A DNA stretch of 64,000 nt from Symbiopectobacterium purcellii_A (GCF_052050035.1 NZ_CP189882.1:1798001-1862000); one strand, 5' to 3'; shown: positions 1-8,895, counted from the stretch's first letter. Notes: generated by a model not told the origin, from the letters alone. Translations and numbers: made by a program.

Positions 1-11
1 GCCCCTAACTG

Positions 12-417
12 TTACTGCTTGCCAAACACGATCCCGACATACTCAGGAACCAGCACAGAGCAACCGTACAGCGTGGTGAAACGCGCCGTTGTGGTGCCTT
101 TGATGTGGTCGAACGCATACGACATGATGAGCGTAGCGCCCTGCTCAGTCGTTGCAGTCATGACCTGTGGCCCCTGCCCGGTAGGGAATGCCAACTTGCC
201 GTACATCAACTCAACTGAGCCGTCAGCCCAGAAGATGTTGGTTGGCGCTGCGTTAGCGTTCAGGATGGTGATAGCTGCGCCGTTTGCCGCGTTTGCGTTA
301 ACGTTCGCATACGGACGGCTCGCTACGTCTGCGTTGTTCGGCGGCAAAATCTGCGGGGTGATGGTCGCAGTGACACCGCTCACAGCCAGAACGCGGAACA
401 CCTGCAACTGATCCGTA
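12..417 (-). pseudogene. P22-like major coat protein, C-terminal fragment
   Basis: This is the last about 130 codons of a phage major capsid protein. The segment YANVNANAANG followed by TNIFWADGS closely parallels the P22 gp5 stretch YANVNTSLAD...TNVFWADDA near its C-terminus. The upstream (N-terminal) part is missing: an IS630 element begins at 418 and beyond it lies scaffold sequence, not coat. Gene order terminase-portal-scaffold-coat on the minus strand is the P22/Sf6 head operon order. Without the N-arm and most of the fold it cannot make a shell. The homology is recalled from the family, not searched. Confidence 0.75.
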
Positions 418-1297
418 TAGCTAAACGACTTAATTTTGATTACATTATTTAAATGAGCTATTCAATTGATTTTAGACGTAAAGTGATATCTACACGGAAA
501 AACGAAGGGTTGAGTATCCGAGAAACAGCGAAGCAATTTCGGATTGGCCCTGCCTCTGTATCGCGTTGGATTAATCAAATAGAGTCAAAAGCATCGACCA
601 CGCGTCAGCGAAAGATCGATAAATCCGAGTTGATAAAAGATGTTGAACAATATCCAGATGCTTACAAAAAAGAACGTGCAGAGCGTTTTGGCGTTTGTCA
701 GAAGGCCATTTGGCAAGCGCTTAAAAAGCTGGGATTGACCTATAAAAAAAACTCTACGTCATCCGAAAGCCGACGAAAACGCCCGGCAGGGATTTCAACA
801 AAAAAAACAACAGTATGAAAAAGAAGGTAAACCTATTGTTTTTATTGATGAAAGTGGTTTTTCACACGATGCCCCACGGACTCACGGCTATTCCCCAAAA
901 GGTCAACGGTGTTTTGGCCTGAAGAACTGGGGAGCTAGGGGAAGAACAAATGTTATCGGCGCTTTATTAGGCACAACGCTGTTTGCTATCGGATTATTTG
1001 ATATCAATATTAACAGCGATGTTTTCTATGCCTGGGTCACACAAGTCCTTATCCCAGTACTCCCTAAAAACAGTGTAATCATGATGGACAATGCCACTTT
1101 TCACAAAAAACATAATATTCAACAAGTCATCATCGATGCAGGGTATATGGTGGAGTATTTGCCTACATATTCGCCAGATCTTAACCCAATTGAGCATAAA
1201 TGGGCACAAGCAAAAAGCAAAAAAAGAGAGATGGGTTGCGATACAGAGAGTTTGTTCTCAGTCCATATGGTGTAATCAAAATTAAGTCGCTTGGCTA
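418..1297 (+). mobile_element. IS630-family element, copy A (880 bp)
   Basis: Complete element bounded by TA on both sides (416-417 and 1298-1299), as expected for IS630/Tc1-type transposition. Its ends are TAGCTAAACGACTTAATTTT on the left and the complement of TAGCCAAGCGACTTAATTTT on the right. Four further copies lie in the window (12106, 23431, 49879, 62708). Here it separates the scaffold N-terminus from the coat C-terminus, so the intervening gene segments are lost. Confidence 0.95.
453..1275 (+). CDS. IS630-family transposase (two overlapping frames)
   Basis: The first frame (453-818, 121 aa) is an HTH domain typical of IS630 (SIRETAKQFRIGPASVSRWI). The second frame carries the DDE catalytic domain: VFIDESGF, then MMDNATFHK, then LPTYSPDLNPIEHKW, the canonical D...DN...E pattern of DDE_3 transposases. 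The frames meet at a run of eight A at about 744-751. Losing one A (or reading +1) joins YKK directly to TLRHPKADENARQ. All five copies have the same eight A, so the split is a property of the element (slippage or frameshifting) and not decay of one copy. Confidence 0.9.
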
Positions 1298-1299
1298 TA

Positions 1300-1713
1300 T
1301 TTGGCGTTTTCTTCTGACCATTCACTGAGCCTTTGCTGAAAAACAGCCTCGTCATAGTCAATGCCATCATCAGACAACTGAGGCATGCGCGGTGCTTGCG
1401 TTGGGGCTTGCTGCTGCGGTTGCGGAGATTTGGTGCGCAACTCTTTTAGCTCGCGGTCTTTCTCCCTGATGGTGTTACGCAGATGCCGAACTAATGCCGG
1501 ATCTTTCTCTTCTTCACTGGTAGGCGATTCCAGTTTTTCATCACCGAAATAGAACTCTTCTTCGTCATCGCCTTCATCTTCTGGCTGTTGCTCGGTGCCT
1601 TGACCTTGCTCGTCATCGACGTCTGGTTGCTGACCTGCATCATCTGGAATTTGCTCAGGTGATTGCTCTTCGATTTCCACTTCTGGTGATTGGTTTTCTG
1701 CCTGTTGTTCCAT
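1300..1713 (-). pseudogene. phage scaffolding protein, N-terminal fragment
   Basis: About 138 codons of a very acidic, Glu/Gln/Pro-rich protein (starts MEQQAENQSPEVEIEE, later a DEEEFYFGDEKLES stretch) lying immediately downstream of the portal gene. That composition and position match the scaffolding protein of P22-like phages, which assists capsid assembly and then exits the head. The gene runs into the IS630 at 1297 and its C-terminal coat-binding helix is absent. Assignment rests mainly on gene order and composition. Confidence 0.6.
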
Positions 1714-1806
1714 GATTACCCCTGATTTACTCGATTGTTATGCCCATCGGAAGGCAATAGAGTGCCGTGCCTCATGGTGACGGTGTGGCGTGGTGATTTG
1801 GTTGGA

Positions 1807-4218
1807 TCACTGTTGAGGTTGTTGCGTTTGCGCAGTTCGGAGAGCGTTAGCTACATCCATCTGCTGGTTATGGCCCTGCGATTGAGTTTTCAGGACTAAT
1901 TCAGCATCAGCACGGGCATTGTCTCCTTGCTTATTCTGGAAGTCTGAAAGCATTTTGAGGGCTTCACGAATATCTTGTTTCTGCTGGCTATCCGCCTGAG
2001 CGAGAATCTTAACCACATTGGCGGCGGCGACTTGCGCGTCGGTCTGCGCTTGGAATGCCTTGACCTGAATCGATAGCTGCTCATTCTGCGCTTTCTGCAA
2101 TTCAGCTTGGCCTTGCATGAGGACGCCCTGAGCCTGAACCATTGCCGGGTCTGGTTGTTGCTGTTGTTGCTGCTGAGCCTGTGCAACCGTCTGCTCTTCT
2201 TCCGGCGTCTTCGGCTTGACAGCGCCAGACAGTAGCATTTGGTTCCTGTTGAACTCTTTCAGGTCGCTAATACCTTCGCCATCCATGTTATCCAGAATCA
2301 TACTGGTAACGATGTCGTGTTTCGGTGTGCCAGGCGGTAACAGCGAGAGCATATTGAGTAATGATTTCACTGTAGCATCGCGGCGCGTGGCGAATGACTG
2401 CCCAACATCAACGGTCACTTCGTACTTACCCTGCGATAGGTCGTTTAGCGCTACCTCTCGGCCCGATTGACGATCAACTACCGAGCCATTCAGTAACACC
2501 ATGTCGTCGCTACCGTCTTCATTGACTACACGCATCGGCGTATCACTACCGTACACCTCGCGAGCCATGCTCAACCAGACCACACCAGCACGCCGCATAG
2601 ACTTAGCCATGTTGTCCATGTAGACATATGACTGCGTGTCCATGCGGTTAAATATCGAATCGACGGTTTCCGAGGCTACGTTGCTCGGCATATTCTCCAT
2701 CTGATTCGCGCCTGTTATTTGCTGGATGGCTGTTCCGGTGTACTGGAGAAGCCCAGCTAACGCAGGTGGCATCTGAGTTGGCGGCGTGTATCCGCTGACC
2801 TCTGCCTGTGCCACTACCTGCCCGTCTTTAGAGCGCATGCTCTTCATGGGGAGATACGCAGGACGTTTCTTGTTACGCTCTGCCCAATGTGGCGCTAGCG
2901 GGCTGGGAATGAATTCAACATCGACGATAGGAATGCCGTCACCACCTGCTTGCGTAGCGTTATCAGCGATCATCGACACCATCAGGTTTTCTAACCTCTG
3001 AGCATCCATCGCTTTAGCTGCGTGTCCTTCGATGCGCTCCATGTTGTCAACGAATGAGCGACGACCGTAGACAGGGATTAGCGGGATGTGTTCACCGGGG
3101 ATGCGTTTAGGTTCTTCCAGCCATTCCGCGCCGTCCATCAAACCACAGTAAACGCGACGTTTCTTAACCTCACGTTTACCGATTTCCTCAAAGCCGCCCT
3201 CTGCCAGTTCGTCAATCACATCGGCTATCTGGTCACTATCGTATGTCGCTGCTTCGTTCGTGATCGGATTGCGGTAAGCGGTAAGAGTGACTTTCTCAAT
3301 GCGCACCTCATAGTAACGCGCAACATAGATGGCATCAGGCGTACACCAGTCAAACTGTGTGCCAGTGTCGCTCCTGTCCATGCTTGCCATCAAAGCCTTT
3401 GGATACTCAGCTTTGAATGCAACTGGCGTCATGGAGAACATCTCAAGCGCCCACATCGCATCGCTGCGGTCATACTGCTTGCTGTCGAGGTCAAAGAACA
3501 CGCAGGTTGCCGCGTCGTACACAGGCAATAGGCTAATGCGTCGCTGCTCGTTTGACGGATCCATTTCGTCTTCATAGTCAGCACACATGCGGAAACATCC
3601 AAACCCGCCCACTACAGCATCATCGAATGCGTTATCACACGCCTCGCCGCCTGATGTTTCCGAGTAATCAGCGCGGAACTTGCCGTTCATCTTCTCCGCG
3701 AGTTCTTCCGATGCTTGGCTTTGTTGAATAATTTAACCGTTTGATTTACATCTTCTTTAGTTAGAATGCATTTACAGAGAATGTATTTTGTTAGAACGAC
3801 AAATCAAATAGTTAGCACAATAAAAAGCATTCCGAGAGGAAAAATTAGTCGTTGAAATTTTATAATGCTTATATAAATCAGTATCTTAAATTATTCAACA
3901 AAGCCCCGATGCTTGCCCGTCTTTCGGCCTGAACCTGACACTGATACGGTTCTGTCGGTACTCGCTGATAATGCGATCGCACTCTCGCGCAACCTTATTC
4001 AGTTCAAACCGTGGGTAGTGCTCGAATCGCCCTTCTTCAAATGAATACCCGGCATTCGTCGAACCTTCCCACTGTGCGCCAGCGACACGAACAAACCGTT
4101 GCGCCTCGACAATCTTCTCGCGCACTTTCTGACTACCAGACCACGCTTTATCAAAGTGGGTTCTGGCCTGAACGTGCCACTTAGCCAATTTGTCAGTTGA
4201 TTGTTTTTTATCTGCCAT
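1807..4218 (-). pseudogene. P22-like portal protein, interrupted by a MITE
   Basis: Portal (head-tail connector) of a podovirus, comparable to P22 gp1. The start is the ATG at 4218, which directly follows the terminase stop. The first about 104 codons (4218-3906) are separated from the remaining about 630 by a 189-bp MITE at 3717-3905 flanked by the 9-bp duplication CCGATGCTT. Removing MITE and one duplicate restores one frame of about 737 codons, close to the 725 of P22 gp1. The C-terminal quarter is Gln/Ala-rich and helical, as in the P22 portal barrel, with a Q9 run. The insertion should abolish packaging. Confidence 0.85.
3717..3905 (+). mobile_element. 189-bp MITE (IS903-type ends), copy 1
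   Basis: Non-coding 189-bp element with terminal inverted repeat GGCTTTGTTGAATAATTTAA at each end. It is flanked by a perfect 9-bp duplication CCGATGCTT (3708-3716 and 3906-3914). The first 15 bases equal the IS903 ends seen at 24164 and 25219, and 9 bp is the IS903 duplication length. No ORF inside, so it must move in trans. Ten copies or parts occur in this window. Confidence 0.93.
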
Positions 4219-4219
4219 A

Positions 4220-5659
4220 TCAGCCTACCCCACAGGGGATTGAATAGTTTGAATAGTCCGGTTCTATCGCCACAGAAGGGCAATGCATGCACATCATCAG
4301 GGAGTCGGCCAGGTTAGGTGATGGAATGCCGAGCTTATTTTTCATATCGACTTTCGTCATAAGCTCCAACTTACCGTTGCCATTAAACTTGCGCTGAATC
4401 TGCGTTAACTCTGCGAATAATTTCTCAAGCATCTGATCGCCTATCGCCTCTTTGTCGAAGCTCAGCATGTCATCAGGGTTTGCGTAATCGCCATGCACTA
4501 CTGCGCGATATGTCAGATAAAGCCTGTCAGCCAGCGCGTAATAGAATTGTGCTCTCTTATTACGGAACACGTCGCCGATGGTACGGATGTTGTCACCATC
4601 GACCACCTCATCAGACCACGCGCCAGACTGATACGGAGCGTCCTCATCGAATGGGGATTCGCTCCCCTTGAACATGGTCGCGGTGATTTTCTTGCCAGTA
4701 AATGCGTCTGTAACCTGCCTGCGTAGTCCAGCGCCGAGCCCGTCACCATCCCAAAGGAAGTGATCTGCGCCATCGGCAATCGCTAAATCAGTGGCCCAAT
4801 CAGCACCATCGTTAACATCAAGAGGCGTAGGCTGCGAGGCAAGAGGCGTAGGCGGCGAGGCAACACGCTTAACTACCGAGCCATGCCGCATCGCATAACC
4901 CTTATCATCTGGCCCCGTATCTGATGGGTCATGCGCAGCAACAACAGCGCCCTTAGCCTTCCAGCCAAGCTCAATGTGTGCGTCGGTGGCAGCCTCTAGC
5001 CATTCGCGCTTGATGATTGCCATTTCGCTTGCACTTACTGGCTCACCCAGCCAGATATGACGATACAGCGTTGGATTGCGCCGCTTGCATTCCTCCATCT
5101 CCAACCGAAGAACTTCGGGAAAGTGCGGATTGTCCGTGTAGTTGACCGTAAGCAAACCAATGTCATCAGGAGGCGTAACAACAAACCGCTGATAGGTATC
5201 ATCAAGGATGTTTTTCGGGTTGAAGCTCACCCATATTTCAGACCCAGGCTTTCGGATAGTCGGGACTAAAATGTCCCATGACTCTTTAGTTACGGCTTCA
5301 GCCTCTTCCACCCAACAGATGTCTATCCCTTCGAGAGATTTAATCTTTGTCGGATTGTTCTTGATGCCGTAGAACATGAACTCAGCATTAGTGCCAAGGT
5401 GCCGTATCATTGAGCGCTGGATTTCGAACTCAGCCGTGTAGCCTTCACGCTCTATCGTGTCCTCAAGCAAGCGGATAACTGAATCGCTGATGCTGTTTTG
5501 TAACTCACGCGCACACAGAATGCGAATTGATTGGCGCCTTGCACCTTCAACAAGAAGCCGCGCTATTGCCCATGACTTACCGCTACCTCGACCGCCCTTA
5601 GCGACCTTATAGCGATGCGCCTTGATGAACGGTTGAAAGATAGGGTTAATCGTTGTCAT
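4220..5659 (-). CDS. phage terminase large subunit
   Basis: ATP-driven DNA packaging motor of a headful phage (PBSX/Sf6 gp2 type), 479 aa. The Walker A motif GGRGSGKS lies near residue 22 and a Walker B-like ICWVEEAE follows near residue 115. The C-terminal nuclease half contains AHDPSDTGPDDKG and the late Asp in LADSLMM. The start ATG overlaps the stop of the small subunit in an ATGA arrangement, implying translational coupling. Odd: about residues 268-281 hold a duplicated PTPLAS-type insert encoded by a 21-bp tandem repeat (about 4830-4871). The rest is intact, but neighbouring portal, scaffold and coat genes are broken, so the gene is probably idle. Confidence 0.88.
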   Translation of the reverse strand: MTTINPIFQPFIKAHRYKVAKGGRGSGKSWAIARLLVEGARRQSIRILCARELQNSISDSVIRLLEDTIEREGYTAEFEIQRSMIRHLGTNAEFMFYGIKNNPTKIKSLEGIDICWVEEAEAVTKESWDILVPTIRKPGSEIWVSFNPKNILDDTYQRFVVTPPDDIGLLTVNYTDNPHFPEVLRLEMEECKRRNPTLYRHIWLGEPVSASEMAIIKREWLEAATDAHIELGWKAKGAVVAAHDPSDTGPDDKGYAMRHGSVVKRVASPPTPLASQPTPLDVNDGADWATDLAIADGADHFLWDGDGLGAGLRRQVTDAFTGKKITATMFKGSESPFDEDAPYQSGAWSDEVVDGDNIRTIGDVFRNKRAQFYYALADRLYLTYRAVVHGDYANPDDMLSFDKEAIGDQMLEKLFAELTQIQRKFNGNGKLELMTKVDMKNKLGIPSPNLADSLMMCMHCPSVAIEPDYSNYSIPCGVG

Positions 5660-6084
5660 TTTCCGAATAGCGTGCTCATAGGAGAGGTTTCAATTTGGAT
5701 AGCGCCGCCGTCTTTTCCGACCAGTTCATTAGTTACCTTGTCGCCATACTTGCGGGGATTCATTCTGGCCAGCGCCCACTTGCGAGTGTCAACGCGAAGC
5801 CTTGCCTTGGCCACTTCAGAGGCTTCTGGAATCGCACTGTCAGCAATTTGGAATATCTCTTCGAAAATATAATCCGCTCGCGCCTCTGTTGCCTTCGCGT
5901 ACTTGTCTCTAAACTCTTCATACTCTGACAGCCAGCGAAATACAGTAGCCTTTGCTGGCATCGAGGGTCGATTGCAAACCTTGACCAGGCTTTCTCCGGA
6001 GGCAAGCAGCGCACAGATATCATCAGCCACCTCCGGCATGTAATCGGACGGGCGACCGACTTTATTTTTTGTCTTTGTCGCCAT
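5656..6084 (-). CDS. phage terminase small subunit
   Basis: DNA-recognition subunit of the packaging enzyme, about 142 aa, resembling Sf6 gp1-type small terminases. It begins with a short basic stretch (ATKTKNKVGRPSDYMPEVAD), then a helix-turn-helix-like segment (KVCNRPSMPAKATVFRWLSEY) and a helical oligomerisation region. An ATG two codons upstream (6090) directly abuts the GAGGGA ribosome site, so the ATG at 6084, with about 8 bp spacing, is the better start. It is translationally coupled to the large subunit through an ATGA overlap. Confidence 0.8.
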   Translation of the reverse strand: MATKTKNKVGRPSDYMPEVADDICALLASGESLVKVCNRPSMPAKATVFRWLSEYEEFRDKYAKATEARADYIFEEIFQIADSAIPEASEVAKARLRVDTRKWALARMNPRKYGDKVTNELVGKDGGAIQIETSPMSTLFGK

Positions 6085-6094
6085 AATCATTCCC

Positions 6095-6349
6095 TCAGAA
6101 AAGTGTCAGCGCTTCTTTAGCGTCCTGAATTGCCTTGAGTGTACGGGCCACAACTTCACGTTCAGTCGTTGCTAGCTTGTACTGGTCTTTGAACAGTTCC
6201 AGTTTCAGCAGGTCATCACCGACAAATTCAATTGCCGCTTGAGCTGCTGCGGTATCGTTCATGACTGGGCGCAACAATTCGAGACGAGTTGATTGTTGTG
6301 CTGTGAGTGACGCTGTACCGCCAACGCTTCCGCTTACTAATTCTGTCAT
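6095..6349 (-). CDS. small phage protein upstream of terminase
   Basis: 84-aa protein starting MTELVSGSVGGTASLTAQQ, predicted mostly helical (ATTEREVVARTLKAIQDAKEAL), ending 11 bp before the terminase small-subunit start. Its position at the head of the packaging operon suggests a co-transcribed late gene. I recognise no domain. Calling it a gene rests on tight spacing and normal phage-like codon use. Confidence 0.6.
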   Translation of the reverse strand: MTELVSGSVGGTASLTAQQSTRLELLRPVMNDTAAAQAAIEFVGDDLLKLELFKDQYKLATTEREVVARTLKAIQDAKEALTLF

Positions 6350-6429
6350 TTAGAACAATCCTCTGAATAAAAAATGCCAGCCCGGTAGATCAGGATACTG
6401 GCATGGGATAAAACCTATATAAAATTCTG

Positions 6430-6806
6430 TCAATACAGTGATTCATGTGCTTTTTTACCGCATTTGGCATAGAGAAGTACGATGATGGAGGCTAACGCTT
6501 TTTCTGTAAGCCCAACCCCTACCTGAACTCTGCCATCAGAAAGGTATCCATGGCTTTGTTGAATAATTTAACCGTTTGATTTACATCTTCTTTAGTTAGA
6601 ATGCATTTACAGAGAATGTATTTTGTTAGAACGACAAATCAAATAGTTAGCACAATAAAAAGCATTCCGAGAGGAAAAATTAGTCGTTGAAATTTTATAA
6701 TGCTTATATAAATCAGTATCTTAAATTATTCAACAAAGCCAATGCCTTGTGCAACAGCGCAAGACGTGGTTACTAAGTCAAATTTTTTTATTTCGACTAA
6801 TTGCAT
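6430..6806 (-). pseudogene. small phage ORF split by a MITE
   Basis: The ATG at 6806 opens 22 codons (MQLVEIKKFDLVTTSCAVAQ...) that run into the MITE at 6552-6740. Beyond the MITE an open frame continues as YLSDGRVQVGVGLTEKALAS to a stop at 6430-6432. The two parts are one base out of frame and no 9-bp duplication is visible, so the junction has changed since insertion. No family recognised. Confidence 0.4.
6552..6740 (+). mobile_element. 189-bp MITE, copy 2
   Basis: Full-length member of the IS903-ended MITE family. The flanks (GGTATCCAT left, AATGCCTTG right) do not match, unlike most copies here, which points to recombination between MITE copies or later deletion. Confidence 0.9.
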
Positions 6807-6817
6807 TGTGTATTCCT

Positions 6818-6903
6818 TTTGGAAATGACCCTCAGCGCCCAGAAATGACAGCCCATAGAAGCTCACCAGCTATACTGGCATTCCTCTGAGAGTCATTTCC
6901 AAA
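6818..6903. repeat. 18-bp inverted repeat with about 50-bp loop
   Basis: Arms TTTGGAAATGACCCTCAG (6818-6835) and CTGAGAGTCATTTCCAAA (6886-6903) pair with one mismatch. It sits between two small minus-strand phage ORFs, just ahead of the ORF starting at 6806. It could be an RNA hairpin or an operator pair. Confidence 0.6.
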
Positions 6904-6960
6904 CAGGATCTATGGTGGGTTATCGCCGGGCTTGGCGGATTTACTTTCTTGCTTACTTTT

Positions 6961-7086
6961 TTACTGCGACGTTACTTTAAGAGCTTCTATTTCTTCTCTC
7001 GCTAAATCTCTGGCTAGCTTTTCACATTCTTTGTAGACCGCACGCGATACATGCTTTTTAAGTTCTTTTACCAGGTATTTTCTCAT
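6961..7086 (-). CDS. 41-aa basic helical phage ORF
   Basis: Short ORF beginning MRKYLVKELKKHVSRAVY and ending EEIEALKVTSQ. It is highly charged and probably one long helix. In the MITE-free arrangement its ATG lies about 8 bp after the stop of the 97-aa ORF to the right, so the two were probably an operon. No family recognised. Confidence 0.4.
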   Translation of the reverse strand: MRKYLVKELKKHVSRAVYKECEKLARDLAREEIEALKVTSQ

Positions 7087-7108
7087 AAGAATGCTACGCG
7101 ATAATTTG

Positions 7109-7297
7109 GGCTTTGTTGAATAATTTAACATGCTGATTTACATAATTATTATAACACTTCAACAACTAAGTTTTCCAGCCGTAATGCTTTTTATTGTGCT
7201 AACTACTTGATTTGTCGTTCTAACAAAATACAGTCTCTGTACATGCATTCTACCTAAAGAAGATGTAAATCAAACGGTTAAATTATTCAACAAAGCC
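7109..7297 (-). mobile_element. 189-bp MITE, divergent copy 3
   Basis: Same length and ends as the other MITEs, but the interior differs at many positions (for example AACATGCTGATTTACATAAT near the left end). It is flanked by a perfect 9-bp duplication GATAATTTG (7100-7108 and 7298-7306). The divergence marks an older insertion or a second subfamily. Confidence 0.9.
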
Positions 7298-7579
7298 GAT
7301 AATTTGACGTTTTTTTTCTCGGGCCTTAAATATTGAAAGCCTTTCCCGGATCCTTGCAATCAACCAAGTCCATCTCTTATGCGCTGCATTAGCTCTATAT
7401 TTCCAATCATCGCTACCTCCTATAGATGAAGTCAATTGCTCCTCAATTCCAGCTAATGCTCGTTGAGCAATAGAGAGTGCGTAAAGATGCTCTTCTCGAT
7501 TAACCAAAGCCTCTAAATTTATATGCCCGTCTTCTGTATAAAAGTTTTCTGGTACTACATCGGAAAAATCATGTTTCAT
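7283..7579 (-). CDS. phage hypothetical protein, 3' end altered by MITE
   Basis: About 98 aa, starts MKHDFSDVVPENFYTEDGHI and contains a Trp-rich basic segment (AHKRWTWLIARIRERL). Before the insertion the protein would have ended RQIIA; the MITE replaces the last residue with GFVE. It is therefore nearly unchanged and may still be functional. No known family. Confidence 0.55.
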   Translation of the reverse strand: MKHDFSDVVPENFYTEDGHINLEALVNREEHLYALSIAQRALAGIEEQLTSSIGGSDDWKYRANAAHKRWTWLIARIRERLSIFKAREKKRQIIGFVE

Positions 7580-7671
7580 TGTTAATTTCCTTCGTAAAGA
7601 ACCTGCCGGATAAATATTAGTAAGGTTCTGCTGTGGTTATCGCATTTTGATGCGCGTTGGATTTACTGCAT

Positions 7672-7695
7672 AAAAAGGCCCGGATTAACCGAGCC
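7672..7695 (-). terminator. rho-independent terminator (minus strand)
   Basis: Read on the minus strand: GGCTCGG-TTAAT-CCGGGCC followed by TTTTT, a 7-bp stem with one mismatch. It would terminate the minus-strand remnant gene ending at 7741. Confidence 0.6.
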
Positions 7696-7740
7696 TCATT
7701 GTTTTGTTGATTTATTTTTCAAGCCGATCAAGTATAATCG

Positions 7741-7844
7741 CTACGCGATTGCATCAATCCTCAGCCTTGCCACTTCTTCATAGAGTTGCGCCGTGTCAGT
7801 GGTGGCGTGACTCTTCGATTTCCCGAATGCTTTGCTTATCGGCG
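7741..7844 (-). pseudogene. C-terminal remnant of an unknown phage protein
   Basis: Open minus-strand frame ending ...TAQLYEEVARLRIDAIA before the terminator at 7672. It is cut on its 5' side by the MITE at 7845. A likely continuation past the MITE (about 8128-8172) reads VVIHPGAISILI. The two are too short to assign. Confidence 0.35.
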
Positions 7845-8127
7845 GGCTTTGTTCAATAATTTAAGATACTGATTTATATAAGCATTATAAAATTTCAACG
7901 ACTAATTTTTCCTCTCGGAATGCTTTTTATTGTGCTAACTATTTGATTTGTCGTTCTAACAAAATACATTCTCTGTAAATGCATTCTAACTAAAGAAGAT
8001 GTATAGCCAAGCGACATTATTTTGATAACAGCCAGCTATGCTTCTTTGCCGCATATCAGGGCATAGGATGTAATCATTTTTAAGTCGGTTGGCTATAAAT
8101 CAAACGGTTAAATTATTCAACAAAGCC
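7845..8127 (-). mobile_element. 189-bp MITE copy 4, carrying a nested 92-bp MITE
   Basis: A full 189-bp MITE whose sequence is split by a 92-bp IS630-type MITE (8004-8095) plus a duplicated TA, giving 283 bp. The outer flanks do not show a clean 9-bp duplication. One terminal base differs (GGCTTTGTTC). Confidence 0.92.
8004..8095 (+). mobile_element. 92-bp MITE (IS630-type ends), nested copy
   Basis: Ends TAGCCAAGCGAC and GTCGGTTGGCTA match the IS630 terminal repeats of this window. It inserted at the TA of the sequence GATGTAAATC inside the larger MITE, with TA on both sides (8002-8003, 8096-8097). It has no coding capacity. Other copies: 10797, 16801, 34899. Confidence 0.93.
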
Positions 8128-8198
8128 GATTAAAATGCTTATCGCTCCGGGATGTATCACCACGCTCTGGATGTGCCTTTGTTGAATAATAGGGAATC

Positions 8199-8387
8199 GG
8201 CTTTGTTGAATAATTTAAGATACTGATTTATATAAGCATTATAAAATTTCAACGACTAATTTTTCCTCTCGGAATGCTTTTTATTGTGCTAACTATTTGA
8301 TTTGTCGTTCTAACAAAATACATTCTCTGTAAATGCATTCTAACTAAAGAAGATGTAAATCAAACGGTTAAATTATTCAACAAAGCC
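8199..8387 (-). mobile_element. 189-bp MITE, copy 5
   Basis: Full-length, flanked by a perfect 9-bp duplication TAGGGAATC (8190-8198 and 8388-8396). Just left of it, at about 8176-8190, lies a truncated element end (CCTTTGTTGAATAAT). Confidence 0.93.
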
Positions 8388-8519
8388 TAGGGAATCATGC
8401 TGTTTTGACATGCCTGTTTTGGTCAAAGATGTTTTTCACCTTTGCGTGCTCCTTCCAATTCTGACTTTAACCTACTGATTTTACATTAGGGGCGTCCGAC
8501 GTCTGTGTAGGTTCGCAGC
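8388..8519. other. 132-bp segment without recognisable content
   Basis: Between a MITE and an IS903-like remnant. I see no ORF with a plausible start, no clear promoter and no repeat here. Confidence 0.4.
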
Positions 8520-8683
8520 GGCTTTGTTGAATAAATCGAACTTTTAGGTGATTGGCCGCTCTGATCACTACAGTCATTTCAGTATCGGGTTCCCATGGCA
8601 AAGCAAACGTTTAAAATCACCAACTGGTCCGTCTACAAAAATGCTCTCAGGCAGCGCGGTGCATTGACAGTCTGGTTTCAAGC
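8520..8683 (+). pseudogene. IS903-like remnant (5' end only)
   Basis: Starts with the IS903-type end GGCTTTGTTGAATAAATCG, then ATG and 28 codons (MAKQTFKITNWSVYKNALRQ...) closely related to the intact transposase at 24240. It then breaks off into phage sequence. The same truncated remnant at the same junction occurs inverted at about 37374-37533, so it was inside the module before that module was duplicated. Confidence 0.8.
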
Positions 8684-8895
8684 GCCTGCAATTGCTCGGA
8701 CTCGCTGAGCGCAAGTCACGTCCCAGCAGCAAGCATCCCGACAGAGAAAAGCTGTTCTGGTCGCTAACGGAGAAAGGTTTGCAGTTTGGTAAGAACCTGA
8801 CTGACCCGAATAATCCGCGCCAGACACAGCCACACTTCTACGACAGCCTGTTTCCACGTCTCTTAGGCGTCATGATGAACGGTGTAGCGGCATAA
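8684..8895 (+). pseudogene. C-terminal fragment of a phage regulatory protein
   Basis: About 70 codons (LQLLGLAERKSRPSSKHPDR ... HFYDSLFPRLLGVMMNGVAA) without a start, fused to the IS903-like remnant. The segment KLFWSLTEKGLQFGKNL looks like the end of a winged-helix phage regulator of the antirepressor class; that is an inference. A diverged copy is at 37162-37373. Confidence 0.45.
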
